Source: Massilia sp. R2A-15 (GTDB lineage: Bacteria > Pseudomonadota > Gammaproteobacteria > Burkholderiales > Burkholderiaceae_D). From it: a DNA stretch of 64,000 nt. Position numbers and translations under genes: made by a program. The notes beneath the pieces were generated by a model. It was not told the origin of the DNA, searched no databases, and was given only the letters and a program-made list of their open reading frames with translations. This document shows positions 8,920 to 17,768 of the stretch, piece by piece. The stretch spans positions 4,964,453 through 5,028,452 of the forward strand of contig NZ_CP131935.1 of assembly GCF_030704305.1 (NCBI RefSeq). Reading direction: 5' to 3'. Each line of letters starts with the position of its first letter. Positions within the stretch are counted from its first letter, which is position 1.

Positions 8920-9866
8920 TGAACAGCACCCACGACACCCTGGCGACCGTCGCTTTTTTTGTAGCTGCGCTTTGCATGGGAGGCTGCGCCAGTCGCATGA
9001 CGACTCCCCCGCCGCCCTCGGGCACGATCCCGTCGGCTGGTGGTGCGGCCGGCTATCAACATGGCGCGGATCGCACGCGCTTCGTGGCGGGCGTGCAAAG
9101 CGTGCGATTGGGCGAGCATGGCTACGCGAAGCTTACGGGCAGCGAAGGAACGTTTGCGGTCGACACGGTCAACGGCAGCGCCTATGGCGTGCCCAAGGCG
9201 AACGCGCGGTCGCAGCAACTCGCGCCTTTCGGCAAGTCACCGGCCGAGCATGACGCTTCCGTGACGGACTATTTTCGCCGGAGCGGCATCCCGGCCGATC
9301 AGATCGGCAGTGCGCAGGGTCGGATGCTGCTCGAGGCCACAGGCCGCGGCGATGACGCGGTGCGGGCAGCGCCGAAGGTGAAAGCCTACTACTCGGTCCT
9401 GCAGCGCGTCGTTGACGGGATTGCCGTGCCGGACTCGTTCGCGTGGGCGCGCATCAATGCGCGCGGCGAAGTCGTCGAAGAGGCAGTCTACTGGCCTGCA
9501 ATCTCGCGCGAGACCTTGGCAAGCGCGCAAAAACTGCGCGAGGCATGGGCCGACGACAATCGACGGCGCGAGCTCACCGGGCGCATCCATATCGATAACT
9601 CACGCGCGGCGACGGTCGCCATTCGCCATGCGTCGGCGAGCAGCCATGATGCTTTCGAAGCGTTCGCGAGCATCGACATTACGGTCAATGTCACGGCGCC
9701 GGGGGCGCAGCGCGCGGCAACGGCGGAAGATCAAACGTCGGCGCCAGGCGTGGGGTACGTGCGGCACTTCGATATCGACGGCAAGGAGCTACGTCTTCCG
9801 CAGGAGCGTTTTGTACTTGACCGAAAATTCCCCGCGCGGAAGGCGACGCCGGCTCCACAGCAATAG
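8919..9866 (+). CDS. Lipoprotein of unknown function, partner of the preceding gene
   Basis: 315 residues; the start overlaps the previous stop (TAATG), so the two are translationally coupled. A signal peptide ends at LCMGGC (Cys23). I recognise no family. A central segment (AYYSVLQRVVDGIAVPDSFAW ... VEEAVYWPAI) has the alternating pattern of secreted propeptide-like or substrate-binding beta domains, but this is a weak impression. The two genes probably form a dicistronic accessory unit closed by the terminator at 9959-9982. A joint envelope role, for example a protease-like lipoprotein with its partner, is speculation. Confidence 0.65.
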   Translation: MNSTHDTLATVAFFVAALCMGGCASRMTTPPPPSGTIPSAGGAAGYQHGADRTRFVAGVQSVRLGEHGYAKLTGSEGTFAVDTVNGSAYGVPKANARSQQLAPFGKSPAEHDASVTDYFRRSGIPADQIGSAQGRMLLEATGRGDDAVRAAPKVKAYYSVLQRVVDGIAVPDSFAWARINARGEVVEEAVYWPAISRETLASAQKLREAWADDNRRRELTGRIHIDNSRAATVAIRHASASSHDAFEAFASIDITVNVTAPGAQRAATAEDQTSAPGVGYVRHFDIDGKELRLPQERFVLDRKFPARKATPAPQQ

Positions 9867-9958
9867 CGCAGTTTTTAATGAATGCGCCGGGGAAGAAACC
9901 GGGTACAATTTGCCGGAAAAATAAGACTGAGCCATATAAGCAGCATAGAACAATAGAA

Positions 9959-9982
9959 GGGCGCCGCGGGCGCCTTTTTTTT
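9959..9982 (+). terminator. Intrinsic terminator between lipoprotein pair and metallo-beta-lactamase
   Basis: GGCGCC (9960-9965), loop GCG, GGCGCC (9969-9974) and then T8. It lies about 95 bp after the lipoprotein stop and 46 bp before the lactamase ATG. A TACAAT box at 9904-9909 precedes it, so it might also act as a leader attenuator. Confidence 0.85.
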
Positions 9983-10027
9983 GACCCGATTCCAGAGCCG
10001 CATGAATTCTCAATCGAACGCTACCAA

Positions 10028-10918
10028 ATGACTAAATTCAAAATCATCGCCGCAACTATCGCAATGAGCTTCGCCGGATTGGCGCACGCCGACGAAAACT
10101 TCGTCACCTGCGGCTCCTGCAAGGAATGGAACATGCCGGTCAAGCCGTTCAACGTCTATGGCAACACCTGGTACGTCGGGGTCAACGGGCTCTCGTCGGT
10201 GCTGATCACGGGGCCGCAAGGCCACATCCTGATCGACGGCGCGCTGCCGCAATCGGCTGCCTTGATCGAAGCGAACATCAAGGCGCTGGGCTTTCGCATG
10301 CGGGACGTCAAGCTGATCGTCAACTCCCACGCGCATTGGGACCACGCCGGTGGCATCGCGGCGCTGCAGCGCGCCAGCGGCGCCGTGGTGGCGGCGAGTG
10401 CATCGGGCGCGATCGCGCTCAAGAGCGGCACGCACGTCACCGACGATCCGCAGTACTACGCCAACGATGTCCATGTACCCAAGGTCGCAAAGGTCAGGGA
10501 AGTGCGCGAAGGCGAAACCCTGACGGTCGGCCCGATCGGCATAACCGCGCACATGACGCCGGGCCACACGCCTGGCAGCACTACCTGGTCATGGCAGTCC
10601 TGCGAGGCTGGAAAATGCATGGACGTGGTGTACGCGGACAGCCTCACTTCGATCTCGCGCGACGGCTTCCACTTCACCGGCAAGGGCGGCGAGCCGGATA
10701 TCTCGGGCGCCTTCGCGGCCAGCATCGCCAAGGTCGGCGGACTAAAGTGCGACATCCTGCTGGCGGCCCATCCGTTCTTTGCCGATACCTTCGCCAAGGC
10801 CGCTGCCCGCACGCCCGAGCGCAATCCATTCATCGACAGCGGTGCTTGCCGCGAATATGCGGCCGGCGCGGCCAAGATGCTCGACAAGCGGCTTGGCGAG
10901 GAGCGCGCCGCACCCTGA
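10028..10918 (+). CDS. bla: Subclass B3 metallo-beta-lactamase
   Basis: 296 residues with a Sec signal peptide (cleavage near AHA-DE, residue 21), so periplasmic. The zinc ligands of subclass B3 are all present: HAHWDH (His101, His103, Asp105, His106), His180 in MTPGHTPGS, and His248 in LLAAHPF. The absence of the B1/B2 Cys ligand and the His-x-His-x-Asp-His form place it in B3. B3 enzymes hydrolyse penicillins, cephalosporins and usually carbapenems with two zinc ions. ATG 10028 was chosen because the upstream extension crosses the terminator. No mobile element flanks it, so it is likely a resident chromosomal gene. The substrate range cannot be read from sequence. Confidence 0.9.
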   Translation: MTKFKIIAATIAMSFAGLAHADENFVTCGSCKEWNMPVKPFNVYGNTWYVGVNGLSSVLITGPQGHILIDGALPQSAALIEANIKALGFRMRDVKLIVNSHAHWDHAGGIAALQRASGAVVAASASGAIALKSGTHVTDDPQYYANDVHVPKVAKVREVREGETLTVGPIGITAHMTPGHTPGSTTWSWQSCEAGKCMDVVYADSLTSISRDGFHFTGKGGEPDISGAFAASIAKVGGLKCDILLAAHPFFADTFAKAAARTPERNPFIDSGACREYAAGAAKMLDKRLGEERAAP

Positions 10919-10955
10919 ACCGGGTTATTCTCAATCGGAGCGGAGGAACTCAGGC

Positions 10956-11291
10956 ATGACGGAACAGATCGGAAAAGAGCGCGCGGATTGTCCTGACCCT
11001 GCGCCGGTCATCGTGGCAGGCGTAAGCTACGCAGCCGTCCCTTGGGGCAGGGCGCGTGGCTTGGGGCAGAACGGCGGAATCATCGCCGCGCAAGACCCGG
11101 CGAGCGGTGCCGAACTGTGGACGCTCCGGGTCTATCGCATCGACTACGACGAGGGGCGCGAGGGCGACAAGCAGGACGTTTTCATCGAAAGCATCACTGC
11201 CCAATCCGACGGCACCTTGCGCATCGTGTCCGAACGCGGCGACAGCTACCTGGTCGATGTCGTGCGCCGCATTGTGATCGGGCAGGCCTAA
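10956..11291 (+). CDS. Small protein of unknown function
   Basis: 111 residues from an ATG with a good GGAGGA ribosome binding site about 8 bp upstream (10941-10947). No signal peptide, membrane segment or recognised motif. The C-terminal half looks like a small beta-rich domain (ELWTLRVYRIDYDEGREGDK, then FIESITAQSDGTLRIVSERG). It starts 37 bp after the lactamase stop in the same direction and may share its transcript. Confidence 0.6.
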   Translation: MTEQIGKERADCPDPAPVIVAGVSYAAVPWGRARGLGQNGGIIAAQDPASGAELWTLRVYRIDYDEGREGDKQDVFIESITAQSDGTLRIVSERGDSYLVDVVRRIVIGQA

Positions 11292-11360
11292 TAAGCGGTT
11301 GGGTCACTCCGCCTGCCATCTGCGATATTATTCGCATCCAAATTATCGCGTCGAAGTCTC

Positions 11361-12203
11361 ATGGCCACCCTGTCCGAACTTGTTTTCTACCCCGTCAAAT
11401 CATGCGCCGGCATCTCGGTAGCGGAAGCGGTGCTGACCGAAGCCGGCCTGCAAGTGGACGGCGTCTGCGACCGCGAATGGATGGTGGTGGATGAACATGG
11501 CCACTTCCTGACCCAGCGTGAATATCCGCGCATGGCGCTGATCGTGCCAAAGCTGATAGACGGGAAGCTGGAACTGTCCGCGCCCGGCAGCGCGTCACAC
11601 GCAATCGCGATCGCTCCTTCCGCCGCTCCCACGCGCGCAGTCGCCATCTGGGGCGACAGCGTGCAGGCCGATGACTGCGGTGACGCCACGGCCGCCTGGT
11701 TCACCCAGGCGATTGGCGCGCCGTGCCGGCTGGTGCGTTTCCCGAACGCCGCGCGGCGCTGGACCGGCACCAGCTGGACTGGTGGCGTCGCCGCCCCCAC
11801 GCGCTTCGCCGACGGCTACCCGCTGCTGCTGATCGGCGCTGCCTCGCTGGCCGACATGAACGAAAAACTGGCCGCAGCCGGCCGCCAGGCGCTGCCCATG
11901 AACCGCTTCCGTCCCAACCTCGTGGTCGACGGCATCGGCGCCTTCGAGGAGGATTACGCCGAATCGCTGACCATCGGCGCCGCCGCCATCAAGCCGGTCA
12001 AGCCATGCCCGCGCTGTCCGATCCCATCGATCGACCAGGCCACCGGCGTGCCAGGCCCGGACCCGCTCGACATCCTGCAATCGTACCGGCGCAAGCCGCA
12101 GCTGGACGACGCGGTCTGCTTCGGCATGAACTGCATCGTCACCGCGGGCGCCGGCGAGCACCTGAAAGTGGGCCAGCAGGTAAACGTGACGCTGGCGTTT
12201 TAA
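11361..12203 (+). CDS. MOSC-domain protein (YcbX/mARC-like)
   Basis: 280 residues: an N-terminal MOSC beta-barrel (LSELVFYPVKSCAGISVAEA) followed by a C-terminal MOSC domain with the conserved KPCPRCPIPSID segment, whose cysteine holds the molybdenum cofactor in mARC/YcbX proteins. Members use Moco to reduce N-hydroxylated compounds or bind sulphur. Unlike E. coli YcbX there is no C-terminal ferredoxin domain, so an external electron donor would be needed. It appears monocistronic. Confidence 0.85.
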   Translation: MATLSELVFYPVKSCAGISVAEAVLTEAGLQVDGVCDREWMVVDEHGHFLTQREYPRMALIVPKLIDGKLELSAPGSASHAIAIAPSAAPTRAVAIWGDSVQADDCGDATAAWFTQAIGAPCRLVRFPNAARRWTGTSWTGGVAAPTRFADGYPLLLIGAASLADMNEKLAAAGRQALPMNRFRPNLVVDGIGAFEEDYAESLTIGAAAIKPVKPCPRCPIPSIDQATGVPGPDPLDILQSYRRKPQLDDAVCFGMNCIVTAGAGEHLKVGQQVNVTLAF

Positions 12204-12294
12204 TAGGGCAGGGGTGGGCAATCGCGCAAAGATGGCGTAAGGTTGCGCTAATTGCGGGAAAATCCGCTTATCCAACAGACCAGCCAGGAGCGAT

Positions 12295-13419
12295 ATGACT
12301 GAACCGGGCGCCTCGCCGCGTGAACTGGAAGCCGAAAACGAGTCCCTGCGCGCGCGCATGAACTACCTGATGGAGCAGGCCGAACGCAATCACTCGATCA
12401 TGTGCCGGCACCAGGCGTTCGACCTCGAGATCGTCGGCGCCGCCACCTTCCCCGAACTGGTCGGCACGATCTTTCGCACGCTGCCCATCATCTCCGACCT
12501 TGACATCGTCACCCTGTGCCTGGTCGACCCCGAAGCGGACATCCAGACCGTGATGCAGCGGCTGGGCGTCGATTTCACCGTGCTGCCGCACCTGGTATTT
12601 GTCGACAACGTCAGCGCGCTCGGCTTCGGGCCGTCGCCCGCGACGCCGCCCAAGCCGCTGATGGGACCCTGGGTGCCGCGCATGCATCAGGCGATGTTCC
12701 CGCAGGCGCCGGCCGGGCTGCAAAGCGTCGCGCTGGTGCCGCTGCTGCGCAACAAGCGCATCATCGGCAGTCTGAACCTCGGCAGCCTCGACCCGGCTCG
12801 CTTCACGCCGGCGCTGGGCACCGACTTCATCGAGCACATGGCGTCGATCATCGCGATCTGCCTGGAAAACGTCATCAGCAACGAGATGCTCAAGTACATT
12901 GGGCTGACCGATTCGCTGACCGGCGTCTATAACCGCCGCTACATCGACCGCCGCCTGCTGGAGGAGATCGGCCGCGCGCGGCGCCAGGCCTACCGGATTT
13001 CGTGCATGTACATCGACATCGACCATTTCAAGGCGGTCAACGACAGCGTCGGCCACCAGGGCGGCGACGAAGTGCTGCGCGAAGTGGCCGCGCGCATCAA
13101 GACCGAGCTGCGCGCGTCGGACGCACTGGGGCGTTTCGGCGGCGAGGAGTTCGTGGTGCTGCTGGTGGACGCGGACGTGGAAAGCGCGGCGATCTGCGCG
13201 CAGCGGATCCGCGCAAGCGTGGCCGACACGCCGTTCGAGCTGTCGACGGGCGAGAAGCTGCCGATTTCGGTGTCGATCGGCGTGGCGACGCTGGACGATT
13301 TCGAGCGCGACCACGCGATCGAAGGCGTGGCGCAGCAGCTGGTGGCGCAGGCCGATTCGGCGCTGTACCAGGCCAAGGAGGCGGGCCGCAACAAAGTGGT
13401 CAGCTTCGACGAGGAGTAG
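12295..13419 (+). CDS. Diguanylate cyclase, coiled coil-GAF/DUF484-GGDEF
   Basis: 374 residues. An N-terminal coiled coil (LEAENESLRARMNYLMEQAE) leads into a GAF-like DUF484-type sensory domain (about 45-205), then a GGDEF domain. The active site reads GGEEF (282-286). An RASD inhibitory site for c-di-GMP stands exactly five residues before it (273-276), so the enzyme should be active and product-inhibited. There are no membrane segments. GGAG precedes the ATG. The signal is unknown. Repeat copy d begins 5 bp after the stop. Confidence 0.9.
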   Translation: MTEPGASPRELEAENESLRARMNYLMEQAERNHSIMCRHQAFDLEIVGAATFPELVGTIFRTLPIISDLDIVTLCLVDPEADIQTVMQRLGVDFTVLPHLVFVDNVSALGFGPSPATPPKPLMGPWVPRMHQAMFPQAPAGLQSVALVPLLRNKRIIGSLNLGSLDPARFTPALGTDFIEHMASIIAICLENVISNEMLKYIGLTDSLTGVYNRRYIDRRLLEEIGRARRQAYRISCMYIDIDHFKAVNDSVGHQGGDEVLREVAARIKTELRASDALGRFGGEEFVVLLVDADVESAAICAQRIRASVADTPFELSTGEKLPISVSIGVATLDDFERDHAIEGVAQQLVAQADSALYQAKEAGRNKVVSFDEE

Positions 13420-13423
13420 GCAA

Positions 13424-13450
13424 GGGGTCTGGTCCTGCGGACCTGACCCC
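13424..13450 (+). repeat. Family 1 palindromic repeat, copy d
   Basis: Arms GGGGTCTGGTCC and GGACCTGACCCC around TGC, 5 bp after the diguanylate cyclase stop. It pairs with copy e as an exact inverted partner. Confidence 0.92.
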
Positions 13451-13476
13451 ATTTTTGATAGTAGTTAGCGCAAGAT

Positions 13477-13503
13477 GGGGTCAGGTCCGCAGGACCAGAC
13501 CCC
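13477..13503 (-). repeat. Family 1 palindromic repeat, copy e
   Basis: The exact reverse complement of copy d, directly abutting the stop codon of the Kef-type gene (13504). Copies d and e with the 26 bp between them make an 80-bp inverted repeat filling the convergent intergenic space. Confidence 0.92.
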
Positions 13504-15489
13504 TTACTGCAGCAGCCGGCCTTCCGCCCGCGTCACCGCATCGCCCGATCCGCGCAGCACCACCACATCGCCGGCATTGAGCATCGTATTGGGCGTCACA
13601 TCGATGCGCTCCTTGCCGCGCCGGATGGTTGTCACTTCCGCCCCCACGTCATCGAGCTGCAGCTGCTCGATGCGTTTGCCGACCGATCCCGCGTCGTCGC
13701 GCAGGATCACCGAATGCAGCCGCACGTACATGTGCTCCGGATCGTCCGACGCATCGCTGGCGCCGTGAAAATACCCGCGCAGCGACGCGTAGCGCTCGTC
13801 GCGCGCGCTCTGCACCCGGTGCACCACGCGCCGCAGCGGCACGCCCATCATCACCAGCGCGTGCGAGGCCAGCATCAGGCTGCCCTCGAGCGCTTCCGGC
13901 ACCACTTCGGCCGCGCCGGCGCGCTTGAGCAGGTCCAGGTCGGTGTCGTCATGGCTGCGCACGATCACGTGCAGGGTCGGCGCCAGTTCCTGCACCAGGT
14001 TCAGCACCTTCAGCGCCGACGGCGTGTCCGCGTACGTGATCACCAGCGCGCTGGCCCTGTAAATACCCGCCGCCACCAGGCTCTCGCGCCGCCCGGCGTC
14101 GCCGTACGCGACGTTGGCGCCGGCCGTCTGCGCTTCCTGCACCCGCTCGGGATCGAGGTCGAGCGCCTGGTAGGCGACCTTTTCCTCTCCCAGCAGGGTG
14201 GCCAGGCTTTGCCCGCTGCGCCCGAAACCGGCGACGATCACGTGCTTCTGCAGCGCCATCGTGCGGCTGGCGATTTGCGTGAGCTGCAGCGACTGCATCA
14301 TCCACTCGTTGGTGGCGATCTTCATCACGATCTGGTCGGACTTGGCGATGATGAACGGCGCTACCAGCATCGACAGCACCATCGAGGCCAGCACCAGCTG
14401 GATGATGAACGGGTCCATCAGGTGCGCGCCGGCGGTCAGGTTCAGCAGCACGAAGCCGAATTCGCCGGCCTGCGCCAGCGCCAGGCCGGTGCGCATCGAC
14501 ACGCCGTCCGAGGCGCCGAACAGCTTGGCCAGCAGCGCGATCAGCGCGAACTTGAGCAGCACCGGCCCGGCCAGCAGGATCAGCACGACCCACCAGTGTT
14601 CGATCACCAGCCGGATGTTGAGCAGCATGCCGACGGTGATGAAGAACAGCCCGAGCAGCACGTCGCGGAACGGCTTGATGTCTTCTTCCACCTGGTGCTT
14701 GTACTGGGTCTCCGACACCAGCATGCCGGCCACGAAGGCGCCGAGCGCGAGCGACAGGCCGGCCTTCTCGGTGATCCAGGCCGCGCCCATCACCACCAGC
14801 AGCAGGTTGAGCATAAACAGCTCCTGCGAGCGCCGCTTGACCACCAGCGTGAACCACTTGCGCATCAGCTTCTGGCCGAAGAACAGCAGCAGCACCAGTA
14901 CGATGACGGCCTTGAAGCTGGCCCAGGCCAGGGTGGTGGCCAGCCGGGCCGGGTCCTGCGCCAGCGAGGGAATCAGGATCAGCAGCGGCACCACCGCCAA
15001 GTCCTGGAACAGCAGGATGCCGATGATGCGGCGCCCGTGCGGGCTTTCCAGTTCCATCCGCTCGGTCAGCATCTTCGAGACGATCGCGGTGGACGACATC
15101 GCCAGCGCGCCGCCCAGCGCGAACGAGGTTTGCCAGCCGATGTGGATCGAGGGCGGCAGCTGGGTGGCGATGACCCAGCCGAACAGCATGGTGGCGGCGA
15201 TGGTCAGCACCACCTGCGCCATGCCCAGTCCGAACACGATCGAGCGCATCGCCTTCAATTGCGACAGCGAGAATTCCAGCCCGATCGAAAACATCAGAAA
15301 TACCACGCCGAATTCGGCCAGCGCGTGGGTGGTGGCGCTGTTTTCGGCCATGCCCATCGCGTGCGGGCCGATCAGGATGCCGACCGCCAGGTAGCCCAGC
15401 ATCGGCGGCAAGTGCAGCATGCGAAACGCCACCACGCCCAGCACGGCGCTGCCCAGCAACAGTAATGTGAGTTCTAGTCCTGATACCAT
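13504..15489 (-). CDS. Kef/YbaL-type monovalent cation:proton antiporter (CPA2)
   Basis: 661 residues. The N-terminal ~390 residues form about a dozen transmembrane helices of the Na+/H+ exchanger fold (starting LELTLLLLGSAVLGVVAF; conserved MFSIGLEFS and HLPPMLGYLAVGILIGP). A Rossmann RCK/TrkA-N domain follows (VIVAGFGRSGQS), then a TrkA-C domain at the C-terminus. Such proteins export K+ in exchange for H+ under nucleotide or glutathione-adduct control. Whether it is KefB, KefC or YbaL cannot be decided. It is divergent from kdsD with about 105 bp between. Confidence 0.9.
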   Translation of the reverse strand: MVSGLELTLLLLGSAVLGVVAFRMLHLPPMLGYLAVGILIGPHAMGMAENSATTHALAEFGVVFLMFSIGLEFSLSQLKAMRSIVFGLGMAQVVLTIAATMLFGWVIATQLPPSIHIGWQTSFALGGALAMSSTAIVSKMLTERMELESPHGRRIIGILLFQDLAVVPLLILIPSLAQDPARLATTLAWASFKAVIVLVLLLFFGQKLMRKWFTLVVKRRSQELFMLNLLLVVMGAAWITEKAGLSLALGAFVAGMLVSETQYKHQVEEDIKPFRDVLLGLFFITVGMLLNIRLVIEHWWVVLILLAGPVLLKFALIALLAKLFGASDGVSMRTGLALAQAGEFGFVLLNLTAGAHLMDPFIIQLVLASMVLSMLVAPFIIAKSDQIVMKIATNEWMMQSLQLTQIASRTMALQKHVIVAGFGRSGQSLATLLGEEKVAYQALDLDPERVQEAQTAGANVAYGDAGRRESLVAAGIYRASALVITYADTPSALKVLNLVQELAPTLHVIVRSHDDTDLDLLKRAGAAEVVPEALEGSLMLASHALVMMGVPLRRVVHRVQSARDERYASLRGYFHGASDASDDPEHMYVRLHSVILRDDAGSVGKRIEQLQLDDVGAEVTTIRRGKERIDVTPNTMLNAGDVVVLRGSGDAVTRAEGRLLQ

Positions 15490-15595
15490 GGGCCGCGCGC
15501 CGCCGTGGCGAAATTGTGTTTAACTGTGACTGGCAAGTTTTTTGCTTTCCCAATTCGTTTATACTGCTGGAACGAGTGTAACCGATGAAAAAACA

Positions 15596-16594
15596 ATGTT
15601 GAAAGCTTTTGACGAAAACCTGACCCGCCGCTCGATGGAGCTCGCCCGCGAGACCCTTGAGATCGAAGGCGACGCGATTCGCGCGCTGCACCAGCGCCTG
15701 GCCACCGACGACAGCGTCGGCCATGCGGTCGGCCTGCTGCTGGCCTGCACCGGCCGCGTGGTGGTGTCGGGAATCGGCAAATCGGGCCACATCGGCCGCA
15801 AGATCGCCGCCACCCTGGCCTCGACCGGCACGCCGGCGATGTTCGTGCATCCGGCCGAAGCGGCCCACGGCGACCTGGGCATGGTCACGCCGCAGGACGC
15901 CTTCATCGCCATTTCCTACTCGGGCGAAGCGGCCGAACTGATGGCGATCCTGCCGATCGTCAAGCGCATGGGCGCGCCCCTGATCTCGATGACCGGCAAG
16001 CCCAATTCGAGCCTGGCGCAGCTGGCCGACGTCCACCTCGACATCTCGGTGGCCAAGGAAGCCTGCCCGATGAACCTGGCGCCGACTGCCAGCACCACCG
16101 TCACGCTGGCGCTGGGCGACGCGCTGGCCGTCGCGCTGCTCGACGCGCGCGGCTTCAAGGAGGAAGATTTCGCCCGCTCGCATCCGGGCGGCGCGCTGGG
16201 CCGGCGCCTGCTGACCCACGTGCGCGACGTGATGCGCAGCGGCGACGACGTGCCAAAAGTGAGCGCCGACGCGCTGCTGCCGGCCGCGCTGCTCGAAATC
16301 ACCCAGAAGGGCATGGGCATGACCGCCATCGTGGACGATGCCGGCCGCCCGGTCGGGGTGTTCACCGACGGCGACCTGCGCCGCATGATCGAGAAGGTCC
16401 AGGACTTCACCAAGATCACCATGCGCGACGTGATGCACGCCAACCCGCGCCGCATCCATCCGGAGCAGCTGGCGGTCGACGCGGTGGCGATCATGGAAGA
16501 ATTCCGCATCAACCAGATGCTGGTGGTGGACGCCGACGACAAGCTGGTGGGCGCGCTGCACATCCACGACCTGACCCGCGCCAAGGTGATCTGA
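15596..16594 (+). CDS. kdsD: Arabinose-5-phosphate isomerase (KpsF/GutQ family)
   Basis: Converts ribulose-5-phosphate to arabinose-5-phosphate, the first step to Kdo for LPS. 332 residues: an N-terminal SIS domain (VSGIGKSGHIGRKIAATLAS ... HPAEAAHGDLGM) and two C-terminal CBS domains (from about residue 210). ATG 15596 is preferred to TTG 15542, since it gives the normal MLKAFDENLTRRS start; the TTG lies in the promoter area, where TATACT (15560-15565) is a plausible -10. First gene of the kdsD-kdsC-lptCAB-rpoN series; its TGA overlaps the kdsC ATG. Confidence 0.95.
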   Translation: MLKAFDENLTRRSMELARETLEIEGDAIRALHQRLATDDSVGHAVGLLLACTGRVVVSGIGKSGHIGRKIAATLASTGTPAMFVHPAEAAHGDLGMVTPQDAFIAISYSGEAAELMAILPIVKRMGAPLISMTGKPNSSLAQLADVHLDISVAKEACPMNLAPTASTTVTLALGDALAVALLDARGFKEEDFARSHPGGALGRRLLTHVRDVMRSGDDVPKVSADALLPAALLEITQKGMGMTAIVDDAGRPVGVFTDGDLRRMIEKVQDFTKITMRDVMHANPRRIHPEQLAVDAVAIMEEFRINQMLVVDADDKLVGALHIHDLTRAKVI

Positions 16595-17130
16595 TGACCG
16601 ATACCACGCTCGACCACATCCGCCGCGCCGCCGCCATCAAGGTCTTGATCCTCGACGTCGACGGCGTGCTGACCGACGGCAGCCTGACCTACGGCGAGCA
16701 CGGCGAAGTGACCAAGACCTTCAATGTGCTCGACGGCCTGGGCATCGAACTGCTGCAAAAGACCGGCGTGCAGGTCGCCATCATCAGCGCGCGCAAGTCG
16801 CCGGTGGTGATCCGGCGCGCGGCCGACCTGAAGATCATGCACGTCTACCAGGGCACGCACGACAAGCGCGTGGCCTTTGCCGACCTGCTCGACACCACCG
16901 GCTTCACGGCGGAGCAGTGCGGCTACATCGGCGACGACGTGATCGATCTGCCGCTGCTGCGCAAGGTCGGCTTCGCCGTCACCGTCCCGAGCGGCCATCC
17001 CGAAGTGCAGCACCGGGCCCATTACGTCACCCGTGCGCCGGGCGGGCGCGGCGCCGTGCGCGAGGTGTGCGACATGGTGATGCGCGCGCAGGGCAACTAC
17101 GACGCGGCGCTGGCGCCGTACTTCGCCTGA
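16594..17130 (+). CDS. kdsC: Kdo-8-phosphate phosphatase
   Basis: KdsC dephosphorylates Kdo-8-phosphate to free Kdo. 178 residues, C0-type HAD phosphatase without a cap: motif I LILDVDGVLTDG, motif II IISARKS, motif IV YIGDDVIDLPLL. It begins in the TGATG overlap with kdsD and is followed 2 bp later by lptC, so the three are translated as a coupled block. Confidence 0.96.
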   Translation: MTDTTLDHIRRAAAIKVLILDVDGVLTDGSLTYGEHGEVTKTFNVLDGLGIELLQKTGVQVAIISARKSPVVIRRAADLKIMHVYQGTHDKRVAFADLLDTTGFTAEQCGYIGDDVIDLPLLRKVGFAVTVPSGHPEVQHRAHYVTRAPGGRGAVREVCDMVMRAQGNYDAALAPYFA

Positions 17131-17132
17131 CG

Positions 17133-17735
17133 ATGAGCCGGGCCACCCACAAGCGCACCGCGCATCGCTGGCAGGTCGGCGGCCTGATCGCCGCCGGACT
17201 GGTGTTCGCGCTGGGCAGCTTCTGGCTGGTCCAGGTGATCAATGGCGGCGACGTCGCCACGTCGTCCGACCCGCTCAAGAGCGAGCCTGACTACATCGTC
17301 GAGAAGTTCAGCTTCGTGCGCATGACGCCGGCCGGCAAGCCGGGCTACATCATTTCCGGCGACAAGCTGACTCACCGTCCCAGCGACGACACCTTCGACA
17401 TCGTCGCGCCGGTGGTGTTGAACATCGGCTCGGAGAAGCCGCCGATGACAATGCATGCGAAGACCGCGCATGTCGATCAGGATAAGAACCTGGTCGACCT
17501 GGCGGGCGATGTCGACATCCGCCGCCCGCAGCAGGGCGCAATGCAGGCGATGTCGCTCAAGACCGACGCCTTGACCGTGTTCCCGGACGAGGACCGGATG
17601 GAAACCGCGCAGCCATTCCAGCTCGTGATTGGCACGACAAACCTCGCCGGCGTGGGCATGAAGGCCAACAACGCCACCGGCCGGCTCGACGTGCACAACC
17701 GGGTTCAGCTCAATTTTCCGCCGCGCGCACGCTGA
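17133..17735 (+). CDS. lptC: LPS export protein LptC
   Basis: LptC is the single-pass inner-membrane protein that receives LPS from LptB2FG and passes it to LptA. 200 residues: a short basic N-terminus, one membrane helix (VGGLIAAGLVFALGSFWLVQ), then an OstA-like beta-jellyroll (SGDKLTHRPSDDTFDIVAPV, MHAKTAHVDQDKNLVDLAGD). The start was chosen 2 bp after the kdsC stop, just before the basic/hydrophobic anchor. Confidence 0.92.
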   Translation: MSRATHKRTAHRWQVGGLIAAGLVFALGSFWLVQVINGGDVATSSDPLKSEPDYIVEKFSFVRMTPAGKPGYIISGDKLTHRPSDDTFDIVAPVVLNIGSEKPPMTMHAKTAHVDQDKNLVDLAGDVDIRRPQQGAMQAMSLKTDALTVFPDEDRMETAQPFQLVIGTTNLAGVGMKANNATGRLDVHNRVQLNFPPRAR

Positions 17736-17768
17736 CGCGGACCAGGCAAGAAGAAACAGGGAGCAAAG

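Noticed and set aside
9981..10009. TTGACC followed by GAATTC-like sequence as the lactamase promoter
   Set aside because: The -10 match is only 3 of 6; too weak to list as a promoter.
9878..10918. Longer metallo-beta-lactamase start at 9878
   Set aside because: The extension crosses an intrinsic terminator and would bury the signal peptide; ATG 10028 gives a normal Sec signal.
13949..16567. Open frame of 872 codons on the minus strand joining kef and antisense kdsD
   Set aside because: It overlaps the real kef frame out of phase and kdsD in antisense; no recognisable protein features.
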